64,000 bases of DNA, taken from Mycobacterium sp. shizuoka-1 (GTDB lineage: Bacteria > Actinomycetota > Actinomycetes > Mycobacteriales > Mycobacteriaceae). Shown in pieces: positions 33,835 through 42,938 of the stretch; within the stretch, counting starts at the first letter, position 1, and the number at the start of each line of letters is the position of its first letter. A model generated the notes under the pieces. The model saw only the letters and a list, made by a program, of their open reading frames with translations, was not told where the DNA came from and searched no databases. Location of the stretch: positions 1 through 64,000 of the forward strand of contig NZ_BEWG01000061.1 of assembly GCF_002723835.1 (NCBI RefSeq), in the 5' to 3' direction. A program made the position numbers and the translations under genes.

Positions 33835-35304
33835 CTAGGCGCCTGCGGCTGCGCGACCCGCACGCCGGCCGTAGAAGCTGCCGTCGCCGAGCGAGACACC
33901 GCTGGCGTAGCCCCATGCCGCCAGTCCCGCGGTGCAGCGCCCCGCGGCGAACAGGCCGGGAATCGGGTGCCCGCTGACTCCGATGACTTCACCGTCCAAT
34001 GACGTCAGCAGACCGCCGAGCGTGAAACCACCACAGCTGGCCCGTAGGTCGATCGCGCCGACCGGCGTACCGACGGGTTTGATCCACTCGGGCTTCTTGT
34101 GCAGCAGCGGGTCCTCACCACGCGTGGCCGCCTGGTTGTAGGCGCCGATCGTCGCCTGTAGGGAGCCGGCCGGCAGTCCGATCTCCGCCTCGAGTTCGGC
34201 GACTGTGTCGCACACCCACGTTGCGGGCCGCTTGAGGAACGGGGTGGCCGAGGTCGCCGCCATCGCCTCGTCCTGGGCGTCGCCGTCGATGATCAGGTAG
34301 GCGGTGTCCTCCTGCCGATACAGCGTGAGCTGGCCGATCCGGCCGGAATACATGTCCTCGGGGACATACCGCTGACCGAGTCCGTTGACGAGAACGCCGC
34401 GCACCGTCTGCTGCGGATCGATGAGGAATGCCACCTCGGTGGCGTCCATGTGCGCCAGGTCGGCACCGAGTGCCTGCGCCATCCGGATCGCGCGGCCGTC
34501 GTGTTGTTCGATGGACGCGGCGGGCCGTCCCGCGATGGCCGGCGCGAACTGTTTGACCATCGACTCGTTGTAGGCGAAGCTGCCCGCGGCCAACATGACC
34601 CCGCGCCGGGCGCGCACCCGCACGGTCTCGCCGTACTGCCTGGCGATCACTCCTGACACCCGGCCATCGGACTCGACGACCAGCGTCTGGGCCCGCACGT
34701 CATAGACCGCGCGGACACCCAGCGACGTGGCCGTCTCGACCAGTGGCTTCATCAACATGAAACCACCGCTCTTCTCGCCGGCGACTTTTCCGGTCATCTG
34801 CGGGATGTGCCCGCGCGGAGCGGGTTCGGCGATCGTGTTGAAGGGGTAGGCGTTCTCGCCGCCGGTGAACATCAGACCCTGATCGCCGGGCGGCTCCCAT
34901 CCGGGCTCACCCCAGAACTCCGGTTTGAACGGCACTCCGCAGCCCGTGAGCCAGTCGAAGTGCTCCAGGCTGCCCTCGCAGTAGTCCGCGATGCGCGCCT
35001 CATCGGCGCCGGGACCCATCGCCACATTGAGGAATGCCGCCATATTCGACGGCGAATCGTCGAAACCGCAGGCCTTTTGGATCGGGGTGCCGCCGCCCAG
35101 GTACACAAAGCCGCCCGCCATCGCCGCGGCGCCGCCCCACGATCCGGTGCGTTCGAGCACCAGGACATCGGCACCGGCGCGCGCTGCTTCTACCGCCGCC
35201 GCCGCGCCGGCGATGCCGTAGCCGACGATGACCACGTCGGCCTCGTGATCCCAATTCTCGATCGACGATGCAGGGACCGGGCTGACGTCATCATCGGCGG
35301 TCAT
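33835..35304 (-). CDS. KstD/fumarate-reductase-like flavoprotein, module copy 1
   Basis: A 489-aa FAD_binding_2 protein from the ATG at 35304 (ATGA overlap with the dioxygenase gene). FAD loop VVIVGYGIAGAAAA (about residues 23-36), then VLERTGSWGGAAAMAGGFVYLGGG; the C-terminus has GRCTAGLAAWGYASGVSLGDGSFYGRRAG. It is in the same superfamily as KstD but lacks the PFYAV...LGTCGG segment, so a different desaturation or reduction is likely. M. tuberculosis encodes a similar-sized orphan flavoprotein (Rv1817) as I recall. A second, very similar gene lies at 44770. Confidence 0.8.
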   Translation of the reverse strand: MTADDDVSPVPASSIENWDHEADVVIVGYGIAGAAAAVEAARAGADVLVLERTGSWGGAAAMAGGFVYLGGGTPIQKACGFDDSPSNMAAFLNVAMGPGADEARIADYCEGSLEHFDWLTGCGVPFKPEFWGEPGWEPPGDQGLMFTGGENAYPFNTIAEPAPRGHIPQMTGKVAGEKSGGFMLMKPLVETATSLGVRAVYDVRAQTLVVESDGRVSGVIARQYGETVRVRARRGVMLAAGSFAYNESMVKQFAPAIAGRPAASIEQHDGRAIRMAQALGADLAHMDATEVAFLIDPQQTVRGVLVNGLGQRYVPEDMYSGRIGQLTLYRQEDTAYLIIDGDAQDEAMAATSATPFLKRPATWVCDTVAELEAEIGLPAGSLQATIGAYNQAATRGEDPLLHKKPEWIKPVGTPVGAIDLRASCGGFTLGGLLTSLDGEVIGVSGHPIPGLFAAGRCTAGLAAWGYASGVSLGDGSFYGRRAGRAAAGA

Positions 35305-36209
35305 GGGCGCATGGCCGCCGGAAGGTCGGACACCCATTGATGTCCCCAATAGCTGTCGGCGGTGATTTCCTCTGCGGTGTAGTACATGTCGTCGACGCGC
35401 ATCCCTTCGGTGCCGAATTCGATGTCCCAATCACCGGGCGCGCGCACGTAGAACGACACCATCTTGTCGTTGGTATGTCGGCCCAGGGTCGACGATAACT
35501 GAAAGCCCTCGGCGTTGACCCGATCCAGCGCTTGGCCCACCGTGTCGAGCGAGTCGACTTCGACCATCAGATGGATCAACCCGGGGTCGCGAACGGTCTG
35601 CGCAGGACAGATCGCCAAGCTGTGGTGACGCTGGTTGACGCCCATGAACCGCACCCGCACCGGTCCGAATTCGGGCGGCACCGGGACCCGGAATGCGCCG
35701 CGGGAGGTGAATCCCAAGACATCGGTGTAGAAGGCGAAGACTCCGTCGACGTCGAGGGCGGGAAGCACAACGTGGCCCAGCCCTTGATCACCGGTGACGA
35801 ACCTGGCGCCGAACGGGGCCACGACAGGGGAGTGATCGAGTACCGCCCCGTGGAATACCTCCAGCGAGGTCCCCGCCGGATCCTCGAAGGCGATGACCTC
35901 CTCGACCCGCCGGGCGTCTGCCTCCTCGAGGGACAGCTGCTTGAACGGAACCCCCGCGACATCCAAGGCGGCCTTCACCCGCTCCAAGTCCGCGTGGTCA
36001 CGCACCTCCCACCCCACACTGACAATCTTGTCGACGTCGCCGGGCACGACGATGATGCGTGCGGCCCGTTCGTCCATGCGCAAGTACAGAGCTGACGCAT
36101 CGGACCCGTTGCCCTGGGCAAAGCCGAGGACGCCGAAGGCGAAGTGGCGCCAGCGTTCCATGTCGGAGGCCGCTACGGTGACGTAGCCGAGACCCTTGAT
36201 CAGACCCAT
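35301..36209 (-). CDS. Extradiol dioxygenase (HsaC/BphC-like), copy 1
   Basis: A 302-aa type I extradiol dioxygenase with two vicinal-oxygen-chelate domains. Iron ligands H146 (GLGHVVLP), H213 (LIHLMVEV) and E264 (WDIEFGT) are present, as are the acid-base His (RHHSLA, 195/196), GRHTND and Tyr254. Overall layout closely follows HsaC, which cleaves the catecholic 9,10-seco-steroid 3,4-DHSA. It would open an aromatic diol made by the neighbouring monooxygenase. Thirteen bases separate it from that gene. Confidence 0.9.
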   Translation of the reverse strand: MGLIKGLGYVTVAASDMERWRHFAFGVLGFAQGNGSDASALYLRMDERAARIIVVPGDVDKIVSVGWEVRDHADLERVKAALDVAGVPFKQLSLEEADARRVEEVIAFEDPAGTSLEVFHGAVLDHSPVVAPFGARFVTGDQGLGHVVLPALDVDGVFAFYTDVLGFTSRGAFRVPVPPEFGPVRVRFMGVNQRHHSLAICPAQTVRDPGLIHLMVEVDSLDTVGQALDRVNAEGFQLSSTLGRHTNDKMVSFYVRAPGDWDIEFGTEGMRVDDMYYTAEEITADSYWGHQWVSDLPAAMRP

Positions 36210-36222
36210 GCGGATTCTCCCG

Positions 36223-37407
36223 TCAGATCATGGCCCGAAGCGGTCCCTGCGGGTCCACTCCCAGCGAACTCAAGGCAGAGGCGTGAAACACGGTTCCCGG
36301 AACGTGGATCGCATGCGCCTGGCCGACGTGGACATCCCGCCAATACCGTTGCAGCGGTTTGTCCATGCGTGCGGCATTGCCGCCGCACCGCGCGAAAATC
36401 TCGTCGACCGCTGACACCGCGCGCCACACCGCACGCACCTGGGTCCGCCGGCCCGCCGCGCGGTCCTCGAACGACACCTCCTTGCCGGCGTCGACGATGT
36501 CGTAGATTCGGTCGGCGTTGGCCAGCAATTCCTGCCGGGCAGCATTGATGTCAGCGGCCGCCTCCCCGATGGCGTACATGACGTAGGGGTCGTCCTTGAC
36601 GGCCACGCCACTGGCGTTCACCCGTTCACGCTGATAATCCAGCGCGGCGGCCAGCGCGCCTTCGGCAATGCCGATGGTGGCCGAGGAAATACCCAGCGGG
36701 AACATCGTCGACCACGGCATCAGGTACAGCGTCTCGGTCATGCCGGCCTCGCGCTGAGCGGTGCCGTCCATCACCTTCATCGCGTCCATCGTGCGGTAGG
36801 ACGGCACGAACGCATCGGAGACGATGACGTCCTTGGAGCCGGTGCCCCGCAGCCCCACGACATCCCAGGAGTCCTCGACGATTTCGTAGTCCGTGCGCGG
36901 CAGGATCATGTGCAGCATCTGGGGCGGCATCACCGGCTTGCCCTCGGCGTCACCGATCATCGCGCCGAGGAAAATCCAGTCACAGTGGTCGGTGCCGGAG
37001 CTGAACTGCCACCTGCCGTTGAAGATGTAGCCGCCGTCGACCGGCCTGGCGACGCCCTGCGGGGCGTACGGAGAAGCCACCCAGGTGTCGACGTCATCGG
37101 CCCAGATCTCGGCGCCGACCTTCGGATCGGCATACGCCAGCTGGTAGGGGTGCACGCCCACCACGCCGTTGATCCAGCCGGCCGACGGGTCGAGTGCAGC
37201 GGTGGCCATGACCGTCTCGGCGAACTCGCGAGGATGAACTTCCAACCCGCCGTGAATCTTGGGTTGAAGCAGGCGGATGTTCCCGGCCGACTTCATCAGC
37301 TTCACCGTCTCGTCGGTGAGTTTGCCGATCGTCTCGGCCTCGGCGCCCTGGCCGCGCAGCTCCTCGGCGATCTGGTGCACCCGGTCGATTACCCGCTCAG
37401 TCATCAT
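36223..37407 (-). CDS. HsaA-like flavin-dependent monooxygenase, copy 1
   Basis: A 394-aa protein with the acyl-CoA dehydrogenase fold used by two-component flavin hydroxylases (HsaA, group D). Markers: ALDPSAGWINGVVGVH, GRWQFSSGTDHCDW, SWDVVGLRGTGSKDV and the C-terminal GGNAARMDKPLQRYWRD. HsaA hydroxylates the phenolic ring of 3-HSA using reduced flavin from HsaB. No HsaB is visible in the window; the KshB-like reductase upstream might serve, although it is not a flavin-releasing reductase by family. Starts ATGATG; either ATG is possible. Confidence 0.88.
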   Translation of the reverse strand: MMTERVIDRVHQIAEELRGQGAEAETIGKLTDETVKLMKSAGNIRLLQPKIHGGLEVHPREFAETVMATAALDPSAGWINGVVGVHPYQLAYADPKVGAEIWADDVDTWVASPYAPQGVARPVDGGYIFNGRWQFSSGTDHCDWIFLGAMIGDAEGKPVMPPQMLHMILPRTDYEIVEDSWDVVGLRGTGSKDVIVSDAFVPSYRTMDAMKVMDGTAQREAGMTETLYLMPWSTMFPLGISSATIGIAEGALAAALDYQRERVNASGVAVKDDPYVMYAIGEAAADINAARQELLANADRIYDIVDAGKEVSFEDRAAGRRTQVRAVWRAVSAVDEIFARCGGNAARMDKPLQRYWRDVHVGQAHAIHVPGTVFHASALSSLGVDPQGPLRAMI

Positions 37408-37471
37408 CTGGTCCTATCGTCGCTGACTCTCACCGATCGTGGACCGCCGCGATGCGGGCCGCGGCGTCGGT

Positions 37472-37486
37472 TCCCGGTCAGCGGAA
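37472..37486. promoter_or_regulatory. Island palindrome, copy 6 (before HsaA-like 1)
   Basis: TCCCGGTCAGCGGAA matches 12 of 15. The centre is 72 bases upstream of the HsaA-like ATG, which has an AGGA site and so probably a short leader. It shows that this gene has its own promoter despite following the reductase gene by 96 bases. Confidence 0.5.
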
Positions 37487-37503
37487 AGCTGCTGTCGCAC
37501 GGC

Positions 37504-38583
37504 TCAGAACGCAATATGCAGGTCGTCGGAGACCGGCCTTGCCTGGCAGGCCAGGATCAGGCCGGCGGCGCGATCCTCCGGTTCGAGAATGTCGCAGGTG
37601 GCCATCTCCACCTCGCCGCGCACCACGGTCGCCGCGCACGACCCGCAGCGGCCCTCCTTGCAGGAGTAGGGCACGTCGATGCCCGCCGCGATCATGGTGT
37701 CGACCAGAGTCGCTCGCCGTGGCCATCGCAGGCGATGGCTGTGTCCGTCCAGGTCGAGAAGCACGCTGGCGCCGTCAGCACCATCGGGATCGGCCTGCAC
37801 CGCGGCGACATCGTCGGTGAAGGGGTGGCCGGTCAGCGACTCGAACACTTCGAGGTGAACCCGTTCCCGTGGAACGCCCGCTTCGGTGAGAGCCGCTTTG
37901 ACCACCGCCATGAACGGCGCCGGCCCACAGATGAACGATTGCAAAGCCGCCGAACCGGCGAAGACCGTCTGGCTGAAGCCGCGCATCTGCGCGCGAGTGG
38001 GAAGACCTTGCACGGACTCCAGCCAGTGCAGCACCGTCAACCTTCCGGCGTACCGCGCCGCCAACTCGCGCAACTCAGCCGCGAAGATCACCGAGCGTTC
38101 ATCGCGGTTCGCGTAACACAGCACCACCCGCCCCGTGCCGGCGGCAAGGACGGACTTCAGAATCGATATCACCGGTGTGATCCCGCTGCCGGCTGCCCAC
38201 AGCAGGAAGTCTGAATCGAGGTCGGCCGGGGTGAATACTCCCGACGGCGGCAGCACCTCGATGGAAGCGCCAGAAGAAAGGTTGTCGCACAACCAGTTCG
38301 ACGCATAACCGCCCATGGTCCGCTTCACTGTCACCTTCGGCGCGGCATCGGTGTGCGGCGAGCTCGCGAGCGAATAACACCGGGCCACCGACCCGGTCAG
38401 TTCGCTGGGGACTCGAAGCGTCAGGAACTGCCCCGGCCGATACCCGAATCTGTCGCGGTGATCGTCGGGAATCGCGAACACGAAGGACCTCGCGTCGGCA
38501 CCCTCGGCGATGACATCCGTCACCGTCACCACCACACCGCGCCCCGGGGCGATCGCCTCACTGCCGCTGTCGACCATGGGCAT
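37504..38583 (-). CDS. kshB: KshB-like ferredoxin reductase
   Basis: A 359-aa three-domain reductase matching KshB in length and order: FAD domain with RCYS (68-71) and YASNWLCD, NAD domain with AAGSGITPVIS, ICGPAPFM, and a C-terminal plant-type 2Fe-2S domain with C308, C313, C316 and C346. KshB passes electrons from NADH to the Rieske centre of KshA. The oxygenase kshA lies 25 kb away in the same island. It could also feed another oxygenase here. It is divergent from BVMO copy 1 with a palindrome between. Confidence 0.88.
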   Translation of the reverse strand: MPMVDSGSEAIAPGRGVVVTVTDVIAEGADARSFVFAIPDDHRDRFGYRPGQFLTLRVPSELTGSVARCYSLASSPHTDAAPKVTVKRTMGGYASNWLCDNLSSGASIEVLPPSGVFTPADLDSDFLLWAAGSGITPVISILKSVLAAGTGRVVLCYANRDERSVIFAAELRELAARYAGRLTVLHWLESVQGLPTRAQMRGFSQTVFAGSAALQSFICGPAPFMAVVKAALTEAGVPRERVHLEVFESLTGHPFTDDVAAVQADPDGADGASVLLDLDGHSHRLRWPRRATLVDTMIAAGIDVPYSCKEGRCGSCAATVVRGEVEMATCDILEPEDRAAGLILACQARPVSDDLHIAF

Positions 38584-38622
38584 CGATTCTGGCGGGCGGC
38601 GGCCGGGGTGCGCCGTCTTGGC

Positions 38623-38637
38623 GTCCGGTGAACGGGA
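38623..38637. promoter_or_regulatory. Island palindrome, copy 7 (reductase/BVMO 1)
   Basis: GTCCGGTGAACGGGA matches 11 of 15. The centre is 51 bases upstream of the BVMO GTG and 47 upstream of the reductase ATG. Confidence 0.5.
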
Positions 38638-38667
38638 GAGACCTCATACCGGCACCGTTGCACGACC

Positions 38668-38673
38668 TACCGT
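38668..38673 (+). promoter_or_regulatory. Putative -10 element for leaderless BVMO 1
   Basis: TACCGT fits TANNNT and ends seven bases before the GTG at 38681; there is no ribosome-binding site, in line with a leaderless message. Confidence 0.45.
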
Positions 38674-38680
38674 TCGGCAC

Positions 38681-40294
38681 GTGAGCAGTGAATCGAAGAC
38701 CTCGGTGGATGTCGTCGTGGTGGGTGCCGGGTTCGCCGGCCTGTATGCGTTACACAAGTTCCGCACGCAGGGATTGTCCGTGCGGGTGTTCGAGGGGGCA
38801 CCCGACGTGGGCGGCACCTGGTACTACAACCGCTATCCAGGTGCCCGGTGTGACGTCGAGAGCGTGGACTACTGCTACTCGTTCTCCGACGAGCTGCAGC
38901 AGGAGTGGACGTGGACCGAGAAATACGCTGCACAGCCCGAGATCCTGGCCTACATCAACTGGGTTGCCGACAAGCTCGATCTGCGCCGCGACATCACCTT
39001 CGGCACCCGGGTCACGAGTGCGGTGCTCGATGAGCACACATTGCGCTGGACGGTGACCACTGATGCCGACGAGAGCGTCGAGGCCCGCTTCGTCGTGATG
39101 GCCACCGGGCCGCTGTCGGCGGCCATCACCCCCGACTTCAAGGGCTTGGACACCTTCCGGGGCGAGGTCTACCACACCGCGCACTGGCCGCACGACGGCG
39201 TCCACTTCACCGGCAAGCGCGTGGCAGTGATCGGCACCGGATCCTCCGGCGTCCAATCGATACCGATCATCGCCGAACAAGCTCAGCAGCTGTACGTGTT
39301 TCAGCGCACGCCGAACTACAGCGTCCCAGCCGGCAATCGCGAATTGACGGCGGAAGAGATCGCCGACACCAAGGCCAACTATGCGCAGCGGCGCCGGATG
39401 TCGTGGCGAAGTGGAGGCGGGTCTCCGCACATCGCGCATTCCAAGCTGACCATGGAGGCAACACCCGAGGAACGCCGGGCGGCGTTCGAAAAGCGCTGGG
39501 AATTGGGCGGTGTGCTGTTCTCGAAGACCTTCACCGACCAGATGGTCTCGCTGGAAGCCAACGAGGAAGCCCGCAAGTTCTACGAAGAGAAGATCCGATC
39601 GGTGATCGACGATCCGGAGCTCGCTGACTTACTGATTCCGAACGACCATCCGATCGGCACCAAGCGGATCTGCACTGACACCAACTACTTCCAGACGTTC
39701 AACCGGCCCAACGTGACGTTGGTCAGCGTGCGCAAGACGCCGATCGAGTCGATCGACGAGACGGGAATCGCGACCTCGGACGCGCACTTCGAGATCGACG
39801 CGCTGGTCTTGGCCACCGGATTCGACGCCATGACCGGCACGCTGGCAAAGATCGACATCGTCGGCCGCGGGGGCCAGCGTCTGGTGGACGACTGGGTCGA
39901 CGGGCCGCGCACCTATCTCGGATTGGGTACCGACGGATTCCCCAACCTGTTCCTGGTGTCCGGGCCGGGGGCGCCGGCAGTCTTGGCGAACATGGTGCTG
40001 CACGCCGAGGCCCACGTGAATTGGATCGCCGACGCCATCGGCTATCTCGGAAGCCATGGCTACGCCGGGATCGAGCCGACTGCCGACGCGGTGGACAACT
40101 GGATCGCGGAATGCGCGCAGCGGGCCGAAGCGACGCTGTTCACCAAGGCCAACTCCTGGTACATGGGCGCGAACGTGCCCGGCAAGCCCCGGCAATTCAT
40201 GTTGTTCATCGGTGGTTTCGCCACGTATCTGGACATCTGCCACGAGGTGGCCGCCGCCGGATACAAGGGATTCGACCTGCTCAAGGCTCCGTAG
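38681..40294 (+). CDS. Baeyer-Villiger monooxygenase, module copy 1
   Basis: A 537-aa class B flavoprotein of cyclohexanone/steroid monooxygenase size. FAD loop GAGFAG (15-20), NADPH loop GTGSSG (about 185-190), fingerprint F159-x-G-x3-H165-x3-W169-P170, plus DVGGTWYYNRYPGARCD. Start GTG 38681 is set by the position of the FAD loop and by comparison with copy 2; the longer frame to 38510 lacks support. It would convert a cyclic ketone to a lactone, for instance a 17-ketosteroid ring D. It abuts a mycofactocin-type SDR. Confidence 0.9.
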   Translation: MSSESKTSVDVVVVGAGFAGLYALHKFRTQGLSVRVFEGAPDVGGTWYYNRYPGARCDVESVDYCYSFSDELQQEWTWTEKYAAQPEILAYINWVADKLDLRRDITFGTRVTSAVLDEHTLRWTVTTDADESVEARFVVMATGPLSAAITPDFKGLDTFRGEVYHTAHWPHDGVHFTGKRVAVIGTGSSGVQSIPIIAEQAQQLYVFQRTPNYSVPAGNRELTAEEIADTKANYAQRRRMSWRSGGGSPHIAHSKLTMEATPEERRAAFEKRWELGGVLFSKTFTDQMVSLEANEEARKFYEEKIRSVIDDPELADLLIPNDHPIGTKRICTDTNYFQTFNRPNVTLVSVRKTPIESIDETGIATSDAHFEIDALVLATGFDAMTGTLAKIDIVGRGGQRLVDDWVDGPRTYLGLGTDGFPNLFLVSGPGAPAVLANMVLHAEAHVNWIADAIGYLGSHGYAGIEPTADAVDNWIAECAQRAEATLFTKANSWYMGANVPGKPRQFMLFIGGFATYLDICHEVAAAGYKGFDLLKAP

Positions 40295-41101
40295 ATGTCG
40301 GCAGGCTTGCGCGACAAGGTCGTGCTGGTCACCGGTGCGGGCCGGGGTACCGGTCGCGTGCACTGTGAGCGGTTCGCTGACGCGGGTGCCGACCTCATCA
40401 TGATCGACCACATCGGTGCGACCGACGACCTTCGCGATACCGCGGATCAGGTCACCACTCGGGGCCGGCGTGCCGTCATCGGAACAGCCGATGTCGCCGA
40501 TCTCGGCGCCGTCACCGCTGCGGTCAACACAGGGGTCGAGCGTCTCGGCCGGCTCGACGTCGTGGTGGCCAACGCCGGCATCCACACGCCCGGCGGCCCC
40601 GCGTGGCAGATCGATCCCCGCGACTGGCAGCGCACCATCGATGTCAATCTCACCGGGGTATGGCACACGATCCGGGCCGGCGTGCCTCACTTCGGCTCCG
40701 ATGGCGGTGCCGTCGTGATCATCAGCTCCACCAACGGGTTACGTGGCACCGCTGGTACCGCTCACTACACCACCAGTAAGCACGCCGTCGTCGGCTTGGC
40801 CCGCACGCTCGCCAACGAGTTGGGCCCGCGCCGCATTCGGGTCAACACCGTGCACCCCGGCGCGGTCGCCACCCCGATGGTGCGGAATGCGGCAACCTAC
40901 AAGAGATTGCGGCCCGATCTCGACGACCCCACCGAGGCAGACGCCGCCGAGGTACTCACTGCGCGCAATCTGCTTCCGGTGCCGTGGGTCGAGCCCGTCG
41001 ACATTGCCGATGCCGTCGTGTTTCTCGCCTCTGACCACGCGCGGTACATCACCGGTGCCCAACTCGTCGTCGACGCGGGCCTGACCCAGAAGACCACATG
41101 A
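40295..41101 (+). CDS. Mycofactocin-coupled SDR
   Basis: A 268-aa SDR whose ATG directly follows the BVMO stop. Cofactor loop TGAGRGTG, VANAGI, SSTNG, YTTSK; the C-terminal stretch NLLPVPWVEPVDIADAVVFLASDHARYITG is the hallmark of SDRs that keep NAD(H) bound and hand electrons to mycofactocin. The usual insertion after strand 2 is shorter than normal. It would oxidise an alcohol, plausibly making a ketone for the BVMO. ATGA-coupled to the next SDR. Confidence 0.85.
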   Translation: MSAGLRDKVVLVTGAGRGTGRVHCERFADAGADLIMIDHIGATDDLRDTADQVTTRGRRAVIGTADVADLGAVTAAVNTGVERLGRLDVVVANAGIHTPGGPAWQIDPRDWQRTIDVNLTGVWHTIRAGVPHFGSDGGAVVIISSTNGLRGTAGTAHYTTSKHAVVGLARTLANELGPRRIRVNTVHPGAVATPMVRNAATYKRLRPDLDDPTEADAAEVLTARNLLPVPWVEPVDIADAVVFLASDHARYITGAQLVVDAGLTQKTT

Positions 41102-41931
41102 CAGGGCGGCTGGCGGGAAAGACCGCATTCATCACCGGGGCGGCACGCGGCATCGGCCGCGCTCAGGCGCTGCGCTTCGCCGAGGAGGGTGCGGCCATCA
41201 TCGGTGTCGACATCTGCGGACGTGTCGAGTCGGTACGGGTGCCGCCCAGCACACCAGACGACCTTGACGAGACAGCACGGCTGGTCGAAGAAGTCGGTGG
41301 CCGCATCTCGACCGGTGTCGTCGATGTGCGCGATCTCGGTGACCTTCGGGCAGCGGCGGACCGGGGATCCGGGCATTTCGGCGGGATCGACATCGTCTGC
41401 GCCACAGCGGGAATCACCTCACGCGCGCCCGCAACCGAGATGTCGGAATCGATGTGGCGGACAATGGTGGACGTCAATCTGACCGGGGTGTGGAACACCT
41501 GTACCGCGGCCATTCCCCACCTGATCAAACGCGGGGCAGGCTCCGTCGTGCTGGTCAGCTCGATCGCCGGATTGCGCGGCCTGGTCGGCGTCGCGCATTA
41601 CACGGCCGCCAAGCACGGTGTCGTCGGCCTGATGCGCAGCCTCGCGATTGATCTGGCACCGTTCGGCGTTCGGGTCAACTGTGTGCACCCGACCAACGTC
41701 GATACGCCGATGATCCAGAACGAGGTGGTCAGCAGCGCATTTCGTCCCGACCTGGGCCGGCCCCCGACCAAGGACGAGTTCGCAGAAGCCGCGACCCACA
41801 TGAATCTGTTGCCAGTGCCGTGGGTCGATCCGCGCGACGTCGCCAATGCCAGCCTGTTTCTGGCCTCCGACGAGGCGCGCTACATCACCTCGGTCAGCTT
41901 GCCCGTCGATGCCGGGGCGACGCAACGATGA
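41098..41931 (+). CDS. Mycofactocin-coupled SDR
   Basis: A 277-aa SDR with TGAARGIG, the characteristic insertion after strand 2 (VDICGRVESVRVPPSTPDDLDETARLV), SSIAG, YTAAK and the C-terminal LLPVPWVDPRDVANASLFLASDEARYITSVSLPVDAG. This is the textbook layout of actinobacterial mycofactocin-dependent SDRs. Overlaps both neighbours by ATGA. The mycofactocin biosynthesis genes are not in the window. Confidence 0.87.
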   Translation: MTGRLAGKTAFITGAARGIGRAQALRFAEEGAAIIGVDICGRVESVRVPPSTPDDLDETARLVEEVGGRISTGVVDVRDLGDLRAAADRGSGHFGGIDIVCATAGITSRAPATEMSESMWRTMVDVNLTGVWNTCTAAIPHLIKRGAGSVVLVSSIAGLRGLVGVAHYTAAKHGVVGLMRSLAIDLAPFGVRVNCVHPTNVDTPMIQNEVVSSAFRPDLGRPPTKDEFAEAATHMNLLPVPWVDPRDVANASLFLASDEARYITSVSLPVDAGATQR

Positions 41932-42824
41932 CCACCGGTGTCGAGCGCGTCTACGCCGTGACCGGTGCGGCGTCCGGGATGGGAAGGGCCGTCGCCGACC
42001 GGCTGCGCGGTGAGGGCCACCGGGTGATCGGCGTGGACCTTCGTGACACCGAGGTCATCGCCGACCTCTCGAGCGCCGGGGGACGCTCAGCTGCTGCCGC
42101 CGCCGTGCTTGCTTTGGCGGATGGGCGCCTCGACGGCGCCGTGCTGGCCGCAGGGGTCGGCCCCCGGCCCGGAGTGCACAACGTGCCCACCATCATGGCG
42201 GTGAACTATTTCGGCGTTGTCGAGTTGGCCGAGGCATGGCGGCCCGCGTTCGCGGCCACCGGCTCCGCGAAGGTCGTTGTCGTGGGCAGCAATTCGGCGA
42301 CCACCATGCCCATGGTGCCCGGACGGGCGGTGCGCGCACTATTGCGCGGTGACCTCAGCGCCGCGGTGCGCGCAGTGCGAATCTTCCGATCGGCGGCACC
42401 GGCGATGGCGTACGGTGCCTCGAAGATCGCGCTGATGCGGTGGGTGCGCCTGAGCGCGGTGCAGCAGGCGTGGTCCGGCGCCGGGATACGGTTGAACGCG
42501 ATCGCCCCAGGTGCCGTCGATACACCGCTGCTCGGTGAACAGCTCGCGACACCGCGCGAGGCGAAGGCCGTCACCTCGTTCCCGGTCCCCGTGGGAGGCT
42601 TCGGCACCACCTGGCAACTGGCGGAGTGGATGCGATTCATGCTTTCCGACGCTGCTGACTTCCTCTGCGGCAGCGTGATCTTCGTCGACGGGGGATCGGA
42701 CGCATACTTCCGCGCCACCCACTGGCCACGGCGGGTACCTACCGCAGGGATACCGCGGTATGTGCACAGGCTGCTTGTGTACCGACTGCGGCGAGCGCGG
42801 CGGTCAAAGTCGACGGCGGCATGA
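41928..42824 (+). CDS. 3-alpha-hydroxysteroid dehydrogenase-like SDR
   Basis: A 298-aa SDR closely resembling Comamonas testosteroni 3-alpha-HSD/carbonyl reductase: TGAASGMG, then VIGVDLRDTEVIADLSSAGGR, VNYFGVVELAEAWRPA, an insertion of about 25 residues between strand 5 and the active-site YGASK, and a GGSDAYFRATHW ending. A basic C-terminal extension of about 30 residues is extra. It would interconvert 3-alpha-hydroxy and 3-keto steroids, feeding KstD/KshA. Start is set by ATGA overlap with the previous SDR. Confidence 0.85.
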   Translation: MTTGVERVYAVTGAASGMGRAVADRLRGEGHRVIGVDLRDTEVIADLSSAGGRSAAAAAVLALADGRLDGAVLAAGVGPRPGVHNVPTIMAVNYFGVVELAEAWRPAFAATGSAKVVVVGSNSATTMPMVPGRAVRALLRGDLSAAVRAVRIFRSAAPAMAYGASKIALMRWVRLSAVQQAWSGAGIRLNAIAPGAVDTPLLGEQLATPREAKAVTSFPVPVGGFGTTWQLAEWMRFMLSDAADFLCGSVIFVDGGSDAYFRATHWPRRVPTAGIPRYVHRLLVYRLRRARRSKSTAA

Positions 42825-42851
42825 TCCCGGCCTGGGTGTGATCTGGTCGAC

Positions 42852-42866
42852 TCCCAGTGAATGGCA
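42852..42866. promoter_or_regulatory. Island palindrome, weak copy (42.9 kb)
   Basis: TCCCAGTGAATGGCA matches 10 of 15, centred 80 bases before the hydratase ATG (which has a GGAGG site). Spacing suggests a leader of about 30 bases. Weakest of the reported sites. Confidence 0.3.
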
Positions 42867-42938
42867 CCTACGGCGGGACTGGATTCCGATTGTGGCGCAC
42901 AGTGGTCTGCACACACGGATCGGGGTGGAGGACTCGAG